Below, piece after piece: positions 1-8,868 of a DNA stretch of 27,545 nt. The stretch spans positions 1-27,545 of the forward strand of contig CAMYNC010000074.1 in the NCBI GenBank assembly GCA_947259685.1, written 5' to 3'. A program made the position numbers and the translations under genes. Each line of letters opens with the position of its first letter. The first letter of the stretch is position 1. The DNA is from an uncultured Desulfuromonadales bacterium (GTDB lineage Bacteria > Desulfobacterota > Desulfuromonadia > Desulfuromonadales > Geopsychrobacteraceae). The notes beneath the pieces were generated by a model. That model was given only the letters and a program-made list of their open reading frames with translations. It did no database searches and was not told the origin of the DNA.

Positions 1-3000
1 GTCGCCGGGAATGATTATCCGGCCAGCGGGAACGCCCTGAACCTGTACTTTGTTCCGGATGAAAACTGGAATGGGACGACCGACTTTGACTATGCCGCCA
101 AAGATAACACCGGCATCGTCGATCCTACCCCGGCAACCGCCACCGTCAACGTGACGCCAGTCAATGATGCGCCGACTGCCACCGATAACAGCAACACTGT
201 CGCTGAAGATGCCCTGGCTGCGGCAAGCGGCAATCTGCTGCTTGATGATGATGGTGCCGGCGTTGATTCCGACCCTGATACCAACACGATTTTGCGTGTT
301 GCGCAAATTGATGGGGTCGCAAATCCCGCAGTCGATATTGTCGGTGCCTATGGGGTGCTCAACTGGGCCAGTGACGGCGGTTACAGTTATCAGCTCGATA
401 ATACCAACGCCGCCGTGCAGGCGTTGAACGATGGGGAGTCTCTGACCGAGATTTTCAATTATATCCTGAGTGACAATGATGGCGGAACTGATACTGCGGA
501 TCTGACCATCACCATTACCGGCAACAGCGATAACGCGCCAATCATCACCATTCCTGATAACGATCTTGGTTCCGGGGATGAAATTGTGGCCGAGGCCGGC
601 CTGCTCAGCTTGGCTAATCCGTCTGAGAATGTCAACAGTAGCTTCACTGTTAGTGCGGATGCCGGGCTGCAATCGGTTTCGATCGCCGGGCAGGTGTTTA
701 CCATCGCTCAGCTTGAAGCGACCTCAACCACGCCGGTCGCCATTGGAACCGCACTTGGCTCGCTGGTGGTGAACGGTTTTGATAGCAATAGCGGTGAGAT
801 CAGTTATCGCTACACCCTCGGGAGTGCCCAGGATCACAGTGCCGGTGAGGTCATCGAACAGATCGCGGTGGAGCTGACTGACTTGGCTAATATCAGCCGC
901 AGTGACAGCATCGATATCCGGGTGATCGACGATGTCCCGCGCGGCAGCGATGTCTCTCAGCCGCTGCTGGTCAACCCTGAGCCGTTGACTTACAACATTA
1001 TGGTTGTCCTCGACCGCTCCGGAAGTATGGCCTGGGATGCCAACGGCAATGAGTCCGGAGATGCCAATTTTGACCCTTCAACGGTGCGCCTCGACATTGC
1101 CCAGCAGTCGTTGGAAGCGATGTTCAATCAATATGATGCCTTAGGGAATGTCAATATCCGGGTGGCGGACTTTTCCAGCGATGTCAATCAGACCGGTTGG
1201 TTCGTGGATGACAAGTTTTCCGCCACGAATTATATCAATAATCTCTCCGCGGATGGCGGGACCAGGTATACGACCGCGCTGGAGGCGGTTATTGAGGGCT
1301 ATGGCCCCCCGCCGCCGGCTGACAAGACGATTATTTACTTCATCTCGGATGGGGAACCGAACAGCGGTTACGAGGTTGATGCGACTCTGGAAGCTGAATG
1401 GGTGTCGTTTATCGATGCCAATGCCGATATCTCTTTCGGTATCGGGATAGGCGAGGCTGGGCTGGATTCGCTACAGCCGATCGCCTATCCCGATAACCCT
1501 GATGGTAACTCCGATTTTGCCATCAAGGTCGCGTCGGTGACCGACCTGGAAAAAACCCTGTTGGATACGGTAGACGGCAGTTCGATTTCCGGCTCGGTGC
1601 TGGATACGATCGATGGCAACAGCCAGGGCTTTAGATTTGGCGCCGATGGCGGATTCCTGCAGAGCATTGCTATTGGTGGCACTTTGTACAGCTACGATCC
1701 CAATGGGAATGAGCCAGCGCAGATCAGTTTCATAACGCCGCTGGGGGCGGCTTTTGAATTCGATTTTATGACCGGCGAGTACCTTTATTCCATTGCCTTT
1801 GATAGCTCGCTGCAGGGTCAGCAGGAAATCTTTACCGTGACGGCAGAAGATAATGATGGTGATCAGGCATCGCTGAACCTGATTGCCAACCTGACCTACG
1901 ACGTTGGTGTCGACGCCAATCGCGACATTGTGCTGACCAATATCGACAACGGTGCGCCGATTGAAATTTCTGCAGCGGCACTGCTCCACAACGACAACCT
2001 TGGTGACGGTGCGCAACTTACCGCCACCGGTGATGCTTTAGGCGGAACAGTGAGTGGGACCCAGCCGGTTGTCTTTGACCCGGATGGGGCGCTGGGCACA
2101 AGCACCGGTTTTGGGGCGGTCGGTGCAACCACCAATGAAGCGGCTGCGGACAGTGAAGTGAACCCGCAGAACAATAGCTTGGCAAATGCTGTCGATTTAA
2201 CCGATCGCAGTCTGTTCGGACTGCCTGATGCTCAAATGAGGGTTTTCACGACCTATGACGACCTGCCGGCGTTGGCATTTTATGGATCCCTGTCGAGTGA
2301 TGGCAACAGCGGTAACGGAAGGGATGAGGATTGGCTAAAAGTTAAGCTGTTCGGCAGCGAGCAACTCTTCTTCGACGTCGATGACGCCGACAATGTCGAA
2401 GTCGATCTCTATATCTACAACGCCCAGGGAGAATTGCTGCAGAGCGATACCCGAGGCAACGATCCTTTTGGTCAGTTTACCGCGCCGGAAGAAGGAGAGT
2501 ATTTCATCCAGCTTCAAGCCCATTCTGCGCTCGATTCCGGTGCTTATAAACTTTTCCTGTCGGTCGATTCCAGTGCTGCGGAACTGCCGGTGACAGGTTT
2601 CGATTACACGCTGAGTGCCGGCTCTCTTGAAGATTCCGCTGCTGTAGAGCTGTTTGCCGCTGACGGAAATCAGCTTGTCGGTGGCGAACAGGATGAAATC
2701 CTCATCAGTGATGCTGGCAGCGACAGTTTGAGCGGTGGCGGCGGAATGGATGTGCTGTTCGGTAATGCCGGCAACGATAGCCTGTTGGGTGGTGCCGGCA
2801 ATGACCTGCTGGTCGGTGGCAGCGGCAATGATATCCTCAATGGCGGTGACGGGCGGGATATTTTCGCCTGGCAGGCCGGAGATCAGGGGACGGTTGGTTC
2901 CCCGGCACAGGATCAGCTCAATCTGTTTGAACTTGGCAGCGCTGGGGATATTCTTGATCTGTCTGACCTGCTCCAGGGGGAAGAAAGCAACCCGCTGACA

Positions 3001-3207
3001 GAGTATCTGCAATTCAGTAGCGGGAATTTCGATGGCCAGGGCGATGCGCCAGATACCAAAATCAGCATTGACCACGATGGTGGCACCTCTTTTCAGGCTA
3101 CCCAGGAAATTATTCTTAGCGATGTGGATCTCACGGGAGGGGGCGGTTTGTCCAGCCAGGACATCATCAACGATCTGTTGAATAACCAAAATCTCGAAAC
3201 TGACTGA
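1..3207 (+). CDS. Giant RTX/VWA type I-secreted surface protein, 3' part (5' end outside window)
   Basis: The reading frame is open from base 1 to the TGA at 3205-3207, giving 1068 visible residues; the true start lies upstream. In order I see a VCBS/cadherin-like repeat (about residues 50-180), a T1SS-143-like beta module (180-325), a VWA domain (about 329-525) with MIDAS residues in DRSGS (from residue 338), a GGT/TT loop near 418 and ISDGE near 448, a second beta module, a PPC-type domain (about 724-860), at least four GGxGxD-type RTX nonapeptides (about 908-955), and a C-terminal segment with DLSDLL typical of VCA0849-type type I secretion targets. The RTX repeats bind Ca2+ outside the cell in this family, and VWA adhesins bind ligands through a metal ion. 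The TolC-type gene downstream fits type I secretion. The ABC transporter and membrane-fusion genes are not in view. The ligand is unknown; biofilm or surface adhesion is an inference. Confidence 0.9.
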   Translation, partial: VAGNDYPASGNALNLYFVPDENWNGTTDFDYAAKDNTGIVDPTPATATVNVTPVNDAPTATDNSNTVAEDALAAASGNLLLDDDGAGVDSDPDTNTILRVAQIDGVANPAVDIVGAYGVLNWASDGGYSYQLDNTNAAVQALNDGESLTEIFNYILSDNDGGTDTADLTITITGNSDNAPIITIPDNDLGSGDEIVAEAGLLSLANPSENVNSSFTVSADAGLQSVSIAGQVFTIAQLEATSTTPVAIGTALGSLVVNGFDSNSGEISYRYTLGSAQDHSAGEVIEQIAVELTDLANISRSDSIDIRVIDDVPRGSDVSQPLLVNPEPLTYNIMVVLDRSGSMAWDANGNESGDANFDPSTVRLDIAQQSLEAMFNQYDALGNVNIRVADFSSDVNQTGWFVDDKFSATNYINNLSADGGTRYTTALEAVIEGYGPPPPADKTIIYFISDGEPNSGYEVDATLEAEWVSFIDANADISFGIGIGEAGLDSLQPIAYPDNPDGNSDFAIKVASVTDLEKTLLDTVDGSSISGSVLDTIDGNSQGFRFGADGGFLQSIAIGGTLYSYDPNGNEPAQISFITPLGAAFEFDFMTGEYLYSIAFDSSLQGQQEIFTVTAEDNDGDQASLNLIANLTYDVGVDANRDIVLTNIDNGAPIEISAAALLHNDNLGDGAQLTATGDALGGTVSGTQPVVFDPDGALGTSTGFGAVGATTNEAAADSEVNPQNNSLANAVDLTDRSLFGLPDAQMRVFTTYDDLPALAFYGSLSSDGNSGNGRDEDWLKVKLFGSEQLFFDVDDADNVEVDLYIYNAQGELLQSDTRGNDPFGQFTAPEEGEYFIQLQAHSALDSGAYKLFLSVDSSAAELPVTGFDYTLSAGSLEDSAAVELFAADGNQLVGGEQDEILISDAGSDSLSGGGGMDVLFGNAGNDSLLGGAGNDLLVGGSGNDILNGGDGRDIFAWQAGDQGTVGSPAQDQLNLFELGSAGDILDLSDLLQGEESNPLTEYLQFSSGNFDGQGDAPDTKISIDHDGGTSFQATQEIILSDVDLTGGGGLSSQDIINDLLNNQNLETD

Positions 3208-3214
3208 ACTGAGT

Positions 3215-3256
3215 CGCCCCGGAACCAATAAAAAACCGGTTCCGGGGCGTTTTTTT
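3215..3256 (+). terminator. Rho-independent terminator after the RTX gene
   Basis: A perfect 12-bp stem (CGCCCCGGAACC at 3215-3226 with GGTTCCGGGGCG at 3238-3249) is followed by seven T residues. It lies 8 bases after the stop codon, so the RTX protein and the TolC-like gene are probably separate transcripts. Confidence 0.9.
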
Positions 3257-3323
3257 GTTAATTGTTATCCGTAAGCGTTTATTTCTAGAAAACAATGTCT
3301 TGCCTTTGATTTCCTCATTAAAT

Positions 3324-3353
3324 AAGCTATCTTCTGAAGAGTCTTGATAGCTT
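3324..3353 (+). promoter_or_regulatory. Hairpin in the leader of the TolC-like gene
   Basis: AAGCTATC (3324-3331) and GATAGCTT (3346-3353) are perfect 8-bp inverted repeats with further partial pairing inside the loop. The structure ends 35 bases before the chosen start codon. It could be a leader-RNA hairpin or an operator; the T tract after it is too weak for a confident terminator call. Confidence 0.35.
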
Positions 3354-3388
3354 TTATAGGGAACCACATTGTCATAAGGATGGGTGAA

Positions 3389-5209
3389 ATGGTGATCAGA
3401 TTGCTTTGCTGGGGGCTTGCCGCGCTGCTTGGCTTGTCGAACGCTTCTGTTGTTTTGGCGCAAATAACCATTAATTCAAGTATCCAGAATGCCTTGAAAA
3501 ACAACCCGCGACTCAAAGTGTTGCAGAACAACCGTGATGCCCTGTTGCATGAGTTGCGGCAGGCTAAGGGCGGTTACCTGCCAAGCATTGACGTGGAGGC
3601 TGGTTACGGGACTGAGCAGCATAGTGATGTCGTGACCAGGAGACGTGACAATGAGCCAGGGAACGAGGACTGGGAGTCGCGCGGAGAGGCCTCTGTGCTT
3701 TTGGACCAGCTGATCTTTGATGGCGGAGTCGTCAGTGGCCAGGTCGCTGTGCAGAAGGCGAAGCTCGAGTCTGCCAACGAACGGGTGTTTGATAATGCCG
3801 AGGCCATTACCTTGGATGCGGTGATCGCTCACCTGGATGTCTACCGGCAGCGCAAGTTGGTTGCCCTGGCAGAAGATAACATCAAGGTACACAATGAGAT
3901 CCTGCGTTCCATGGAAGAACGGCAGCGGGCCGGGGCTGGCAGCATCGCCGATGTTACCCAGACGCAGGGTCGTTTGGCGAGGGCCAGAGCCTCTTTGATC
4001 AGAGCCAAAGCGGGTTTGGGCGCAGTCACTGCAAATTACGAGCGGGTGGTTGGAGAAAAGCCTGGGGCGGTTTCCTTGGCCGGAGCGCCCAGCTCTACCC
4101 CGCCGAGTATCGAAAATGCAGTTGAGCTGGCCCGTCAGTATAACCCTAAGGTGAAGGCGCTGACTGCCGATATCTCTGAAGCCGAAGCGCAGAAAAAGCA
4201 GGCGCTAGCGACCGATTTCCCCAAGCTCAATCTGGAGCTAAGCAGTGTGTATGAGGACCAGGTGCAGGGTGATAATTCCTGGCAGAATACCAATGCGGCC
4301 ATGGTGCGTTTGCGTTGGAATCTATTCAACGGCGGAAGTGATGCTGCCGGACAAAGGGCTGCCGGTTATCGCGTTAAGCAGGCGGTTGCCAGTCGGGATG
4401 ACCAAGTTGTCGATATCGTCGAAGAAACTCAGGTGTCCTGGGCTGATTATCAGGCGGCCAGAGAGCGTAAGGTGGCCTTTAGCGAGGCCGTGACTTACAA
4501 TAAACAAACGCTCGGTTCTTATATCAAGCAGTTCAACGTCGCACAAAGGAGTTTGCTTGATGTCCTTGACGCCGAGAATGAACTCTTTCAGACTTCAGGC
4601 CTTTGGGTTACGGCGCAAGTCAATGAAACCATTGGGGCCTGTCGATTGTTGGCCCTTGCTGGTCGACTGCAGGGCGCCAAGGGAGAATTCACGACTGAAC
4701 CTGAGCCTGATATCAGCATTGAACCCCTGCAATTGAGTGCGCAAAGAAGAATCCTGGGGGCATCGCCCCTGCCTTTGGAGACCCCACCAGCCTTACAGGT
4801 GAATAGTGGTGCTGTCAGGGTGAATTCCGGCCGAACAATGCTGGCCCGGCCCGATTCAATTCTGGAAAAGCCACAGCTGTTCCTTGAGCGCTGGGCGGCC
4901 GCTTGGACGGCTAAAGATGTTGAGACTTATCTGGCCAGCTATGCAGAAGATTTTTCCCCTTTGCATGATCTCAGCCGGATGGCCTGGGAAGAACAGCGGC
5001 GCAACCGTTTGCAGGGACGGGCCTTTATCAAGGTTGAATTAACTGACATGGAAATTGAAAAACTCTCGAAGAACCGCGCGCGAGTCAATGCGGTACAGAA
5101 TTATCGCAGCGACCGTTATACCGATCGGGTACGCAAGCAGTTTGACCTGATTGAAAAGGGTGGCCGTTGGTTTATCCTGCGCGAAAAGGTTCTCGACGCA
5201 GCTAAATAA
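3389..5209 (+). CDS. TolC-family outer-membrane efflux protein with C-terminal Cds6/NTF2-like domain
   Basis: The protein forms the outer-membrane channel of a type I secretion or efflux system. ATG 3389 is chosen because AAGGA at 3376-3380 sits 8 bases upstream; an ATG at 3380 abuts that site and one at 3344 lacks it. This gives 606 residues. Residues 1-24 are a signal peptide ending VVLA. The two coiled-coil TolC repeats follow (about 30-430), including a typical LRWNLFNGG strand and the LLDVLDAENELF segment. After a linker, residues about 495-606 form a second domain with WAAAWTAKDVETYLASYA and a YRSDRY..RK..D element. These match the NTF2-like fold attached to Cds6-type L,D-transpeptidases. 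TolC proteins usually end near 430-470 residues, so this is a real fusion. Position next to the RTX gene suggests it exports that protein. Confidence 0.9.
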   Translation: MVIRLLCWGLAALLGLSNASVVLAQITINSSIQNALKNNPRLKVLQNNRDALLHELRQAKGGYLPSIDVEAGYGTEQHSDVVTRRRDNEPGNEDWESRGEASVLLDQLIFDGGVVSGQVAVQKAKLESANERVFDNAEAITLDAVIAHLDVYRQRKLVALAEDNIKVHNEILRSMEERQRAGAGSIADVTQTQGRLARARASLIRAKAGLGAVTANYERVVGEKPGAVSLAGAPSSTPPSIENAVELARQYNPKVKALTADISEAEAQKKQALATDFPKLNLELSSVYEDQVQGDNSWQNTNAAMVRLRWNLFNGGSDAAGQRAAGYRVKQAVASRDDQVVDIVEETQVSWADYQAARERKVAFSEAVTYNKQTLGSYIKQFNVAQRSLLDVLDAENELFQTSGLWVTAQVNETIGACRLLALAGRLQGAKGEFTTEPEPDISIEPLQLSAQRRILGASPLPLETPPALQVNSGAVRVNSGRTMLARPDSILEKPQLFLERWAAAWTAKDVETYLASYAEDFSPLHDLSRMAWEEQRRNRLQGRAFIKVELTDMEIEKLSKNRARVNAVQNYRSDRYTDRVRKQFDLIEKGGRWFILREKVLDAAK

Positions 5210-5243
5210 AATTTTTAACCAGATTATTATTCAGTAAAAAATA

Positions 5244-5285
5244 CCCCGGCCAGTGATTTCTTGAAGATTATTGGCCGGGGTTTTT
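5244..5285. terminator. Terminator between convergent TolC-like and RdgC-like genes
   Basis: CCCCGGCCA (5244-5252) pairs with TGGCCGGGG (5272-5280), followed by TTTTT on the plus strand and preceded by an A-rich tract that becomes T-rich on the minus strand. It probably stops transcription from both sides. Confidence 0.8.
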
Positions 5286-5314
5286 GCGAGAAGGTTGCCG
5301 GTCTCCGGGAATTG

Positions 5315-6481
5315 TTAGGATTTCAGCCAGTCTTCAATTTGTTGCCGGGTCGCTGACCAAGACTCCGATAAGCGTAATTCAAGGAAGGATTTCAGCAGAC
5401 TGTCAAACATCTGTTCTCCCTCTTCGATCGCGCCGACCTTGGTATGAAAAGCGGCTGCTGCTTCGGCCTGCGGATCATCACTCGGGTCGCCATCCGGCTT
5501 GACCATCGGCGTGCGATAGCTGCCAAATTGAAACCGCTCGCCTTTGAGAGTCAGCTTCCAGCCCTCTTCATCATCCTGCTGCAGGTGCAAGGTGGCTTCT
5601 TCGATCTCTTTCCCTTGGCACAGCGCTGCGCGCACTTCTGAATACTGATCCTGCTGGCCGGAAACCACCACTTTTTGCGGGCCCTCCTGGCCGCCACCAA
5701 GCAGGACCAGGCGATGATCGAGAAAGGCGCTGAAGGGTTGCTTGGCCAGCAGTGGCCCTGGGGTCGTTACCCGGTAACGGGAATCCGAATTCAGGGTGCG
5801 AAAAAACAGCCATTGGAGAAAATCAGCCCCGAGCCAGCGATTGGCTTCAATCTGCTCCAGGGCGCTGTCGGTTTGCGCTTGATTACCTTGCTGTAAGGCT
5901 TCCTGAAGTTGGCTGGGGATAACCTTTTCGGCACGGGAGAAGGGATGTAAAATCTGCAAGCGCAGATCTGGGAAGGTCTGGTGAAAGAGTCCCTGAAAGC
6001 TGTCGATAACCGCCTGGCTCAAGCAGCAAAGGCGCAGCAGGTTGTTTTCGGTATCCCAGACAACATCATAGCAGGCTGGTGTCGGCAGAGTGCGGGCCAT
6101 CAGCAGACCGCGGGCATGGTCGCGAATCTGTTCCAGCTCTCCCTTGGGGACCCGATTGAGGGTCGGTTTTTCGGCAAGAAATTTCTCCGAAAGGCGATTG
6201 ACTTCACGTTTGAACAGGGCTGTTGGAATGCGCCGGCGGTCCTGGCGTAAGGTGAAGCAGAGATACTGTTCCCGCCAGCAACTTTGTCCGGCAGCAAAGT
6301 CGCTGGCATCGTAATCGTCAAATTGTACCCAGCCGATCGCTAACTCTTCGGCGGACTGTTCTATCGATCGAAAACCCTCTGCAGCTAATTGCTCTGGAAT
6401 TGCGCTCAATTTGTCCTGCGCTTTCAAGCTACCGATAACCTGAAAATGGCAAATGCTGGCTGATGCGGCCAGAAAACCCAT
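5315..6481 (-). CDS. RdgC-like recombination-associated protein
   Basis: 388 residues; AAAGGAGA lies just before the ATG at 6481. The middle segment (IPTALFKREVNRLSEKFLAE, then an acidic/basic helix, ARGLLMARTLPTP, and YDVVWDTENNLLRL) follows the layout of RdgC, in which a similar IP..+ helix and an 'LLPRAF..W+DT.NG...V' strand occur. E. coli RdgC is a ring-shaped DNA-binding protein that limits RecA activity; it has about 303 residues. This protein is longer, with an acidic linker near DPSDDPQAEAAAAF and a helical tail. It is the last gene of a minus-strand series after the J-domain gene, 85 bases apart. The family call rests on remembered motif layout, so it could instead be an uncharacterised paralogue. 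Confidence 0.65.
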   Translation of the reverse strand: MGFLAASASICHFQVIGSLKAQDKLSAIPEQLAAEGFRSIEQSAEELAIGWVQFDDYDASDFAAGQSCWREQYLCFTLRQDRRRIPTALFKREVNRLSEKFLAEKPTLNRVPKGELEQIRDHARGLLMARTLPTPACYDVVWDTENNLLRLCCLSQAVIDSFQGLFHQTFPDLRLQILHPFSRAEKVIPSQLQEALQQGNQAQTDSALEQIEANRWLGADFLQWLFFRTLNSDSRYRVTTPGPLLAKQPFSAFLDHRLVLLGGGQEGPQKVVVSGQQDQYSEVRAALCQGKEIEEATLHLQQDDEEGWKLTLKGERFQFGSYRTPMVKPDGDPSDDPQAEAAAAFHTKVGAIEEGEQMFDSLLKSFLELRLSESWSATRQQIEDWLKS

Positions 6482-6531
6482 AGATTTCTCCTTTTATGAG
6501 ATGATTGGTGAAGAATTGTTGTGTTGGAAAG

Positions 6532-6547
6532 CAGCGCTAAAGCGCTG
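6532..6547. repeat. 16-bp perfect palindrome between RdgC-like and J-domain genes
   Basis: CAGCGCTAAAGCGCTG consists of 7-bp arms around AA, just after the J-domain gene on the minus strand. There is no T tract, so it is not a standard terminator; it may be an operator or a weak RNA hairpin. Confidence 0.4.
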
Positions 6548-6566
6548 AAAGAGTGGGGGCCGTTGT

Positions 6567-7325
6567 TCAATTCCGGTGTTGATAGTAATACTGACCGCCG
6601 AACCCCTGTCGATAGGTCTGATTGTGCTCGGCCAGTTTGCCGAGCAGCAGATTGAGTGTTTTTGCGTCGAAAAAGCCCTCTTCAATAAAGAAATCCCCCA
6701 TCTGTCTTTGCCGGGTGCGCTGATGCAGCAACAGGGCCCTGACCTGCAAGGGACTTAACAGGCCAAGGTGCTCTGCGCGTTCCCCGAACTTGGCACCGCC
6801 CTTGCGCGCATTGAGAACCTGTCGAATCTGGCCATCATTCAACCAGCCCCAGCGTTTAGCAATTTCTCCGACCGCGGGGCGTTGCTGCCGTTGCCAGGAA
6901 ATAGCTGAAATGACCGCACCGAAAGGAATGATCCCCTGGTAGTAAAGGAATAGCCCGAACTGCAGCGGCCGGGGGGGCAATGACCCCCGGTAATATTGAC
7001 TGTGCGGACGGTTGTTCCGCGAGGGAGGTCTGGTGGGTCCTGAGCCAAGGTTGCAGGCAGAGCCGAAACGGTCGCGCTGTTGAAGGAATTGCTGCACCGT
7101 TTCGTAGGCCTGGTTGAGGTCCTGAAACAGGCGTTGTTGTTTTTCCCTGATTTTTTGTCCAGCGACCGAAAACCGATCTGGATGAGTGTTTTTGGCTTTA
7201 TTCCGGTAGGCGCTGCGAACTCCGGCAAGTTGTAAATAATGCAAAAAGTCGCGGCTTAACTGGAAATCCGGGCCGAACAGTGTGCGGCAGGCGCGGTAAG
7301 CTTCAGTTTCGGTGATCTGCGGCAT
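6567..7325 (-). CDS. J-domain (DnaJ-like) protein with helical repeats at the C-terminus
   Basis: 252 residues. The N-terminal 70 residues hold a J domain with the HPD signature at about 48-50 (KNTHPDRF) followed by a KIREKQQRLFQDLNQAYE helix. J domains stimulate the ATPase of DnaK-type chaperones. There is no G/F region and no zinc-finger domain, so it is a class C J protein. The C-terminal half holds three related helical units of the form GE..(5)GxL...Qxxx.L, near GEIAKRWGWLNDGQI, FGERAEHLGLLSPLQV and MGDFFIEEGFFDAKTL; these resemble the MshE/GspE N-terminal units. A hydrophobic stretch near FGLFLYYQGIIPFGAVISAI could be a buried helix. The Shine-Dalgarno sequence is weak. The client is unknown. 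Confidence 0.8.
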   Translation of the reverse strand: MPQITETEAYRACRTLFGPDFQLSRDFLHYLQLAGVRSAYRNKAKNTHPDRFSVAGQKIREKQQRLFQDLNQAYETVQQFLQQRDRFGSACNLGSGPTRPPSRNNRPHSQYYRGSLPPRPLQFGLFLYYQGIIPFGAVISAISWQRQQRPAVGEIAKRWGWLNDGQIRQVLNARKGGAKFGERAEHLGLLSPLQVRALLLHQRTRQRQMGDFFIEEGFFDAKTLNLLLGKLAEHNQTYRQGFGGQYYYQHRN

Positions 7326-7410
7326 ATAATGATGGTTCCCGGTTTAAAGGCTGGTGCTCTCGTGATATTTTGCTTGGTTTTTTATAGCCTAAAAGCGCTT
7401 CGGGAACAAG

Positions 7411-7441
7411 AGCCAAGCCGCCGGGTCAGACCGGCTTGGTT
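7411..7441 (-). terminator. Stem-loop spanning the stop codon of the PilZ gene
   Basis: AGCCAAGCCG (7411-7420) pairs with CGGCTTGGTT (7432-7441) over 10 positions with one G-T pair. The TGA of the PilZ gene lies in the loop. On the minus strand it is followed by CTTGTTCC, not a T run, so termination would be partial at best. Confidence 0.4.
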
Positions 7442-8148
7442 GAGCTGGTGGCAACGGGGGCTGAGATGAACTTTTCAATCCGTTTTTGATCACTTTTGAG
7501 AATGTTGATAAAGCGCATGCCGGTGATAAAGATCGTTTCATCCTGTTCCGCCCTGGACCAAGCGATTTCCGACAAGACGCATATCGGGACCTTGTCATCA
7601 TCCAGATCGATAAGCATCAGACAGAGGTCAGCAATCTTCACTGGAGGGCGCATCGGGAAACGGATGCCGCCACTGCTGATATTTACCTGACAGGGATTGA
7701 ATCCTTCAAGGGCAGGTGAACCATTCGGGCTGTGCAGAACTTTGATATTTTTTTCCCAGGTTTCCCGCAGGGCTTTGAGGGTCCCCTGGCCGCGGGTGAA
7801 GCGAATGCCCAGGCGGCAGTCGCGGCGTAGCGAGTCGCGGCGCTGAAACATTTGCAGGTCGGCTTGGATGTGGAGTGCAATCCTTTGCCCATCAATCTTC
7901 TGTTTAAAAGTTCCGGTCACTCGAATCCCGAGGCCGATGGCTTCGGAACTGATTTCGAACGGCATCCCAGGGCTGAAGGGATACTGCTCGGCGGCATCCT
8001 TACAATATGGCAGATAAAGGATATAGGTCTCGTCTTCGCCACTGTCCAGGGTCGCTGAGAGCAGCTCTGTTCTGCCGTTCGCTTCGGGTGGATTGAGCGC
8101 CTTGAGCAGTAATTTCTGGCCGTTTTTAAAGTAACGCTGGTAGATCAT
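7426..8148 (-). CDS. PilZ-domain (c-di-GMP-binding) protein
   Basis: 240 residues. The C-terminal half carries the PilZ signature in two parts: an arginine-rich RRDSLR segment at about residues 103-108 and NISSGG (pattern D/NxSxxG) near residue 155, followed by strands such as LCLMLIDLDDD. In PilZ proteins these residues bind cyclic di-GMP. The N-terminal half (ALNPPEANGRTELLSATL.., then a YILYLPY strand) resembles the YcgR-N/FliZ-like flagellar brake module often paired with PilZ. No signal peptide or membrane helix is visible, so it is probably cytosolic. It lies 52 bases downstream of the hexahaem cytochrome and may share its transcript. Whether it controls motility, adhesion or something else is not shown by the context. 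Confidence 0.88.
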   Translation of the reverse strand: MIYQRYFKNGQKLLLKALNPPEANGRTELLSATLDSGEDETYILYLPYCKDAAEQYPFSPGMPFEISSEAIGLGIRVTGTFKQKIDGQRIALHIQADLQMFQRRDSLRRDCRLGIRFTRGQGTLKALRETWEKNIKVLHSPNGSPALEGFNPCQVNISSGGIRFPMRPPVKIADLCLMLIDLDDDKVPICVLSEIAWSRAEQDETIFITGMRFINILKSDQKRIEKFISAPVATSSTKPV

Positions 8149-8200
8149 GCAACCCTATCCATCCATATTCTTCTGTCGTGCATAGTGTTTTTAAATGCGA

Positions 8201-8740
8201 TTACATGTCATGGCAGCTGTCACAATTATCCTCGACCGAAAAAGCCGTATCGCCATCATGGCAGGCACCACAGGAGCGGCCGTCGACCATCTCATCCATA
8301 GACAGGACTGGTCGCTGGCTGCGATCGGGAAGAAATATGTCTGGATGACAATCGCTACAACTATAGATATCGCTGTGCAGCTCGTGGCTGAACAGGGCGT
8401 TGCCCTCAGCGACGCTGAAGTTGATATCGGTGGTCGGATGGCAGCTGGAGCAGTTTTCGCTAACCGAAAAAGCTTTTTGGCCATTATGGCAGGCGCCGCA
8501 GGATTGTCCTTTTTCCATTTCGGCCATACTGATCGGCTGATTTTTGGCAGGGTCGATGTTGAACACCCGATTGTGGCAGAACACGCAATTTTTCCCCAAT
8601 GCCTCCAGGTGTGCGTAGTGACTGAAGTTCACAGTGCCGATAGCCGGGTTCTCGATCCTGGCGATATCATCGATCCAGCGGGCCAGACCCAATTCCGGAA
8701 GCAGCAGCAACACACAAAAGCAGGTAAAATATCTAAGCAT
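8201..8740 (-). CDS. Hexahaem c-type cytochrome, tandem triheme c7-type domains
   Basis: The start at 8740 is set by CAGGAGA 8 bases upstream, giving 179 residues; extending upstream adds a leader that does not look like protein. Residues 1-20 form a signal peptide ending LGLA, so it acts in the periplasm or outside. Six CXXCH motifs are present: CVFCH, CGACH, CSSCH, CSDCH, CGACH, CDSCH. They fall in two similar units, each with FSH..H, one CXXCH, an M..M..G(Q/R)SCGACH segment, then AFSV and a third CXXCH. This is the pattern of the c(7)-type triheme domain (TIGR04257). The histidines before and between the motifs suggest bis-His haem ligation. A role in electron transfer to metals or extracellular acceptors is inferred from the family. 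Confidence 0.92.
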   Translation of the reverse strand: MLRYFTCFCVLLLLPELGLARWIDDIARIENPAIGTVNFSHYAHLEALGKNCVFCHNRVFNIDPAKNQPISMAEMEKGQSCGACHNGQKAFSVSENCSSCHPTTDINFSVAEGNALFSHELHSDIYSCSDCHPDIFLPDRSQRPVLSMDEMVDGRSCGACHDGDTAFSVEDNCDSCHDM

Positions 8741-8868
8741 GATAAAAATCTCCTGAGAGAGGCTTAATTTTATTATTGCAGAAAATGGTTGGTAAACCAA
8801 ATGTAAAATAATGAAAAGTCTTAACAGCAGGGTTTCCACTTTGCTATCTTCCAGCCACGGAGGTCTGC

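Noticed and set aside
151..153. GTG as the start of the RTX protein
   Set aside because: The frame continues open to base 1 with the same type of sequence (NDAP-type repeat ends), so this is an internal codon.
2335..3228. 297-residue open frame on the minus strand
   Set aside because: It lies antisense to the RTX/PPC region, lacks family motifs and a ribosome-binding site, and the plus-strand protein is clear.
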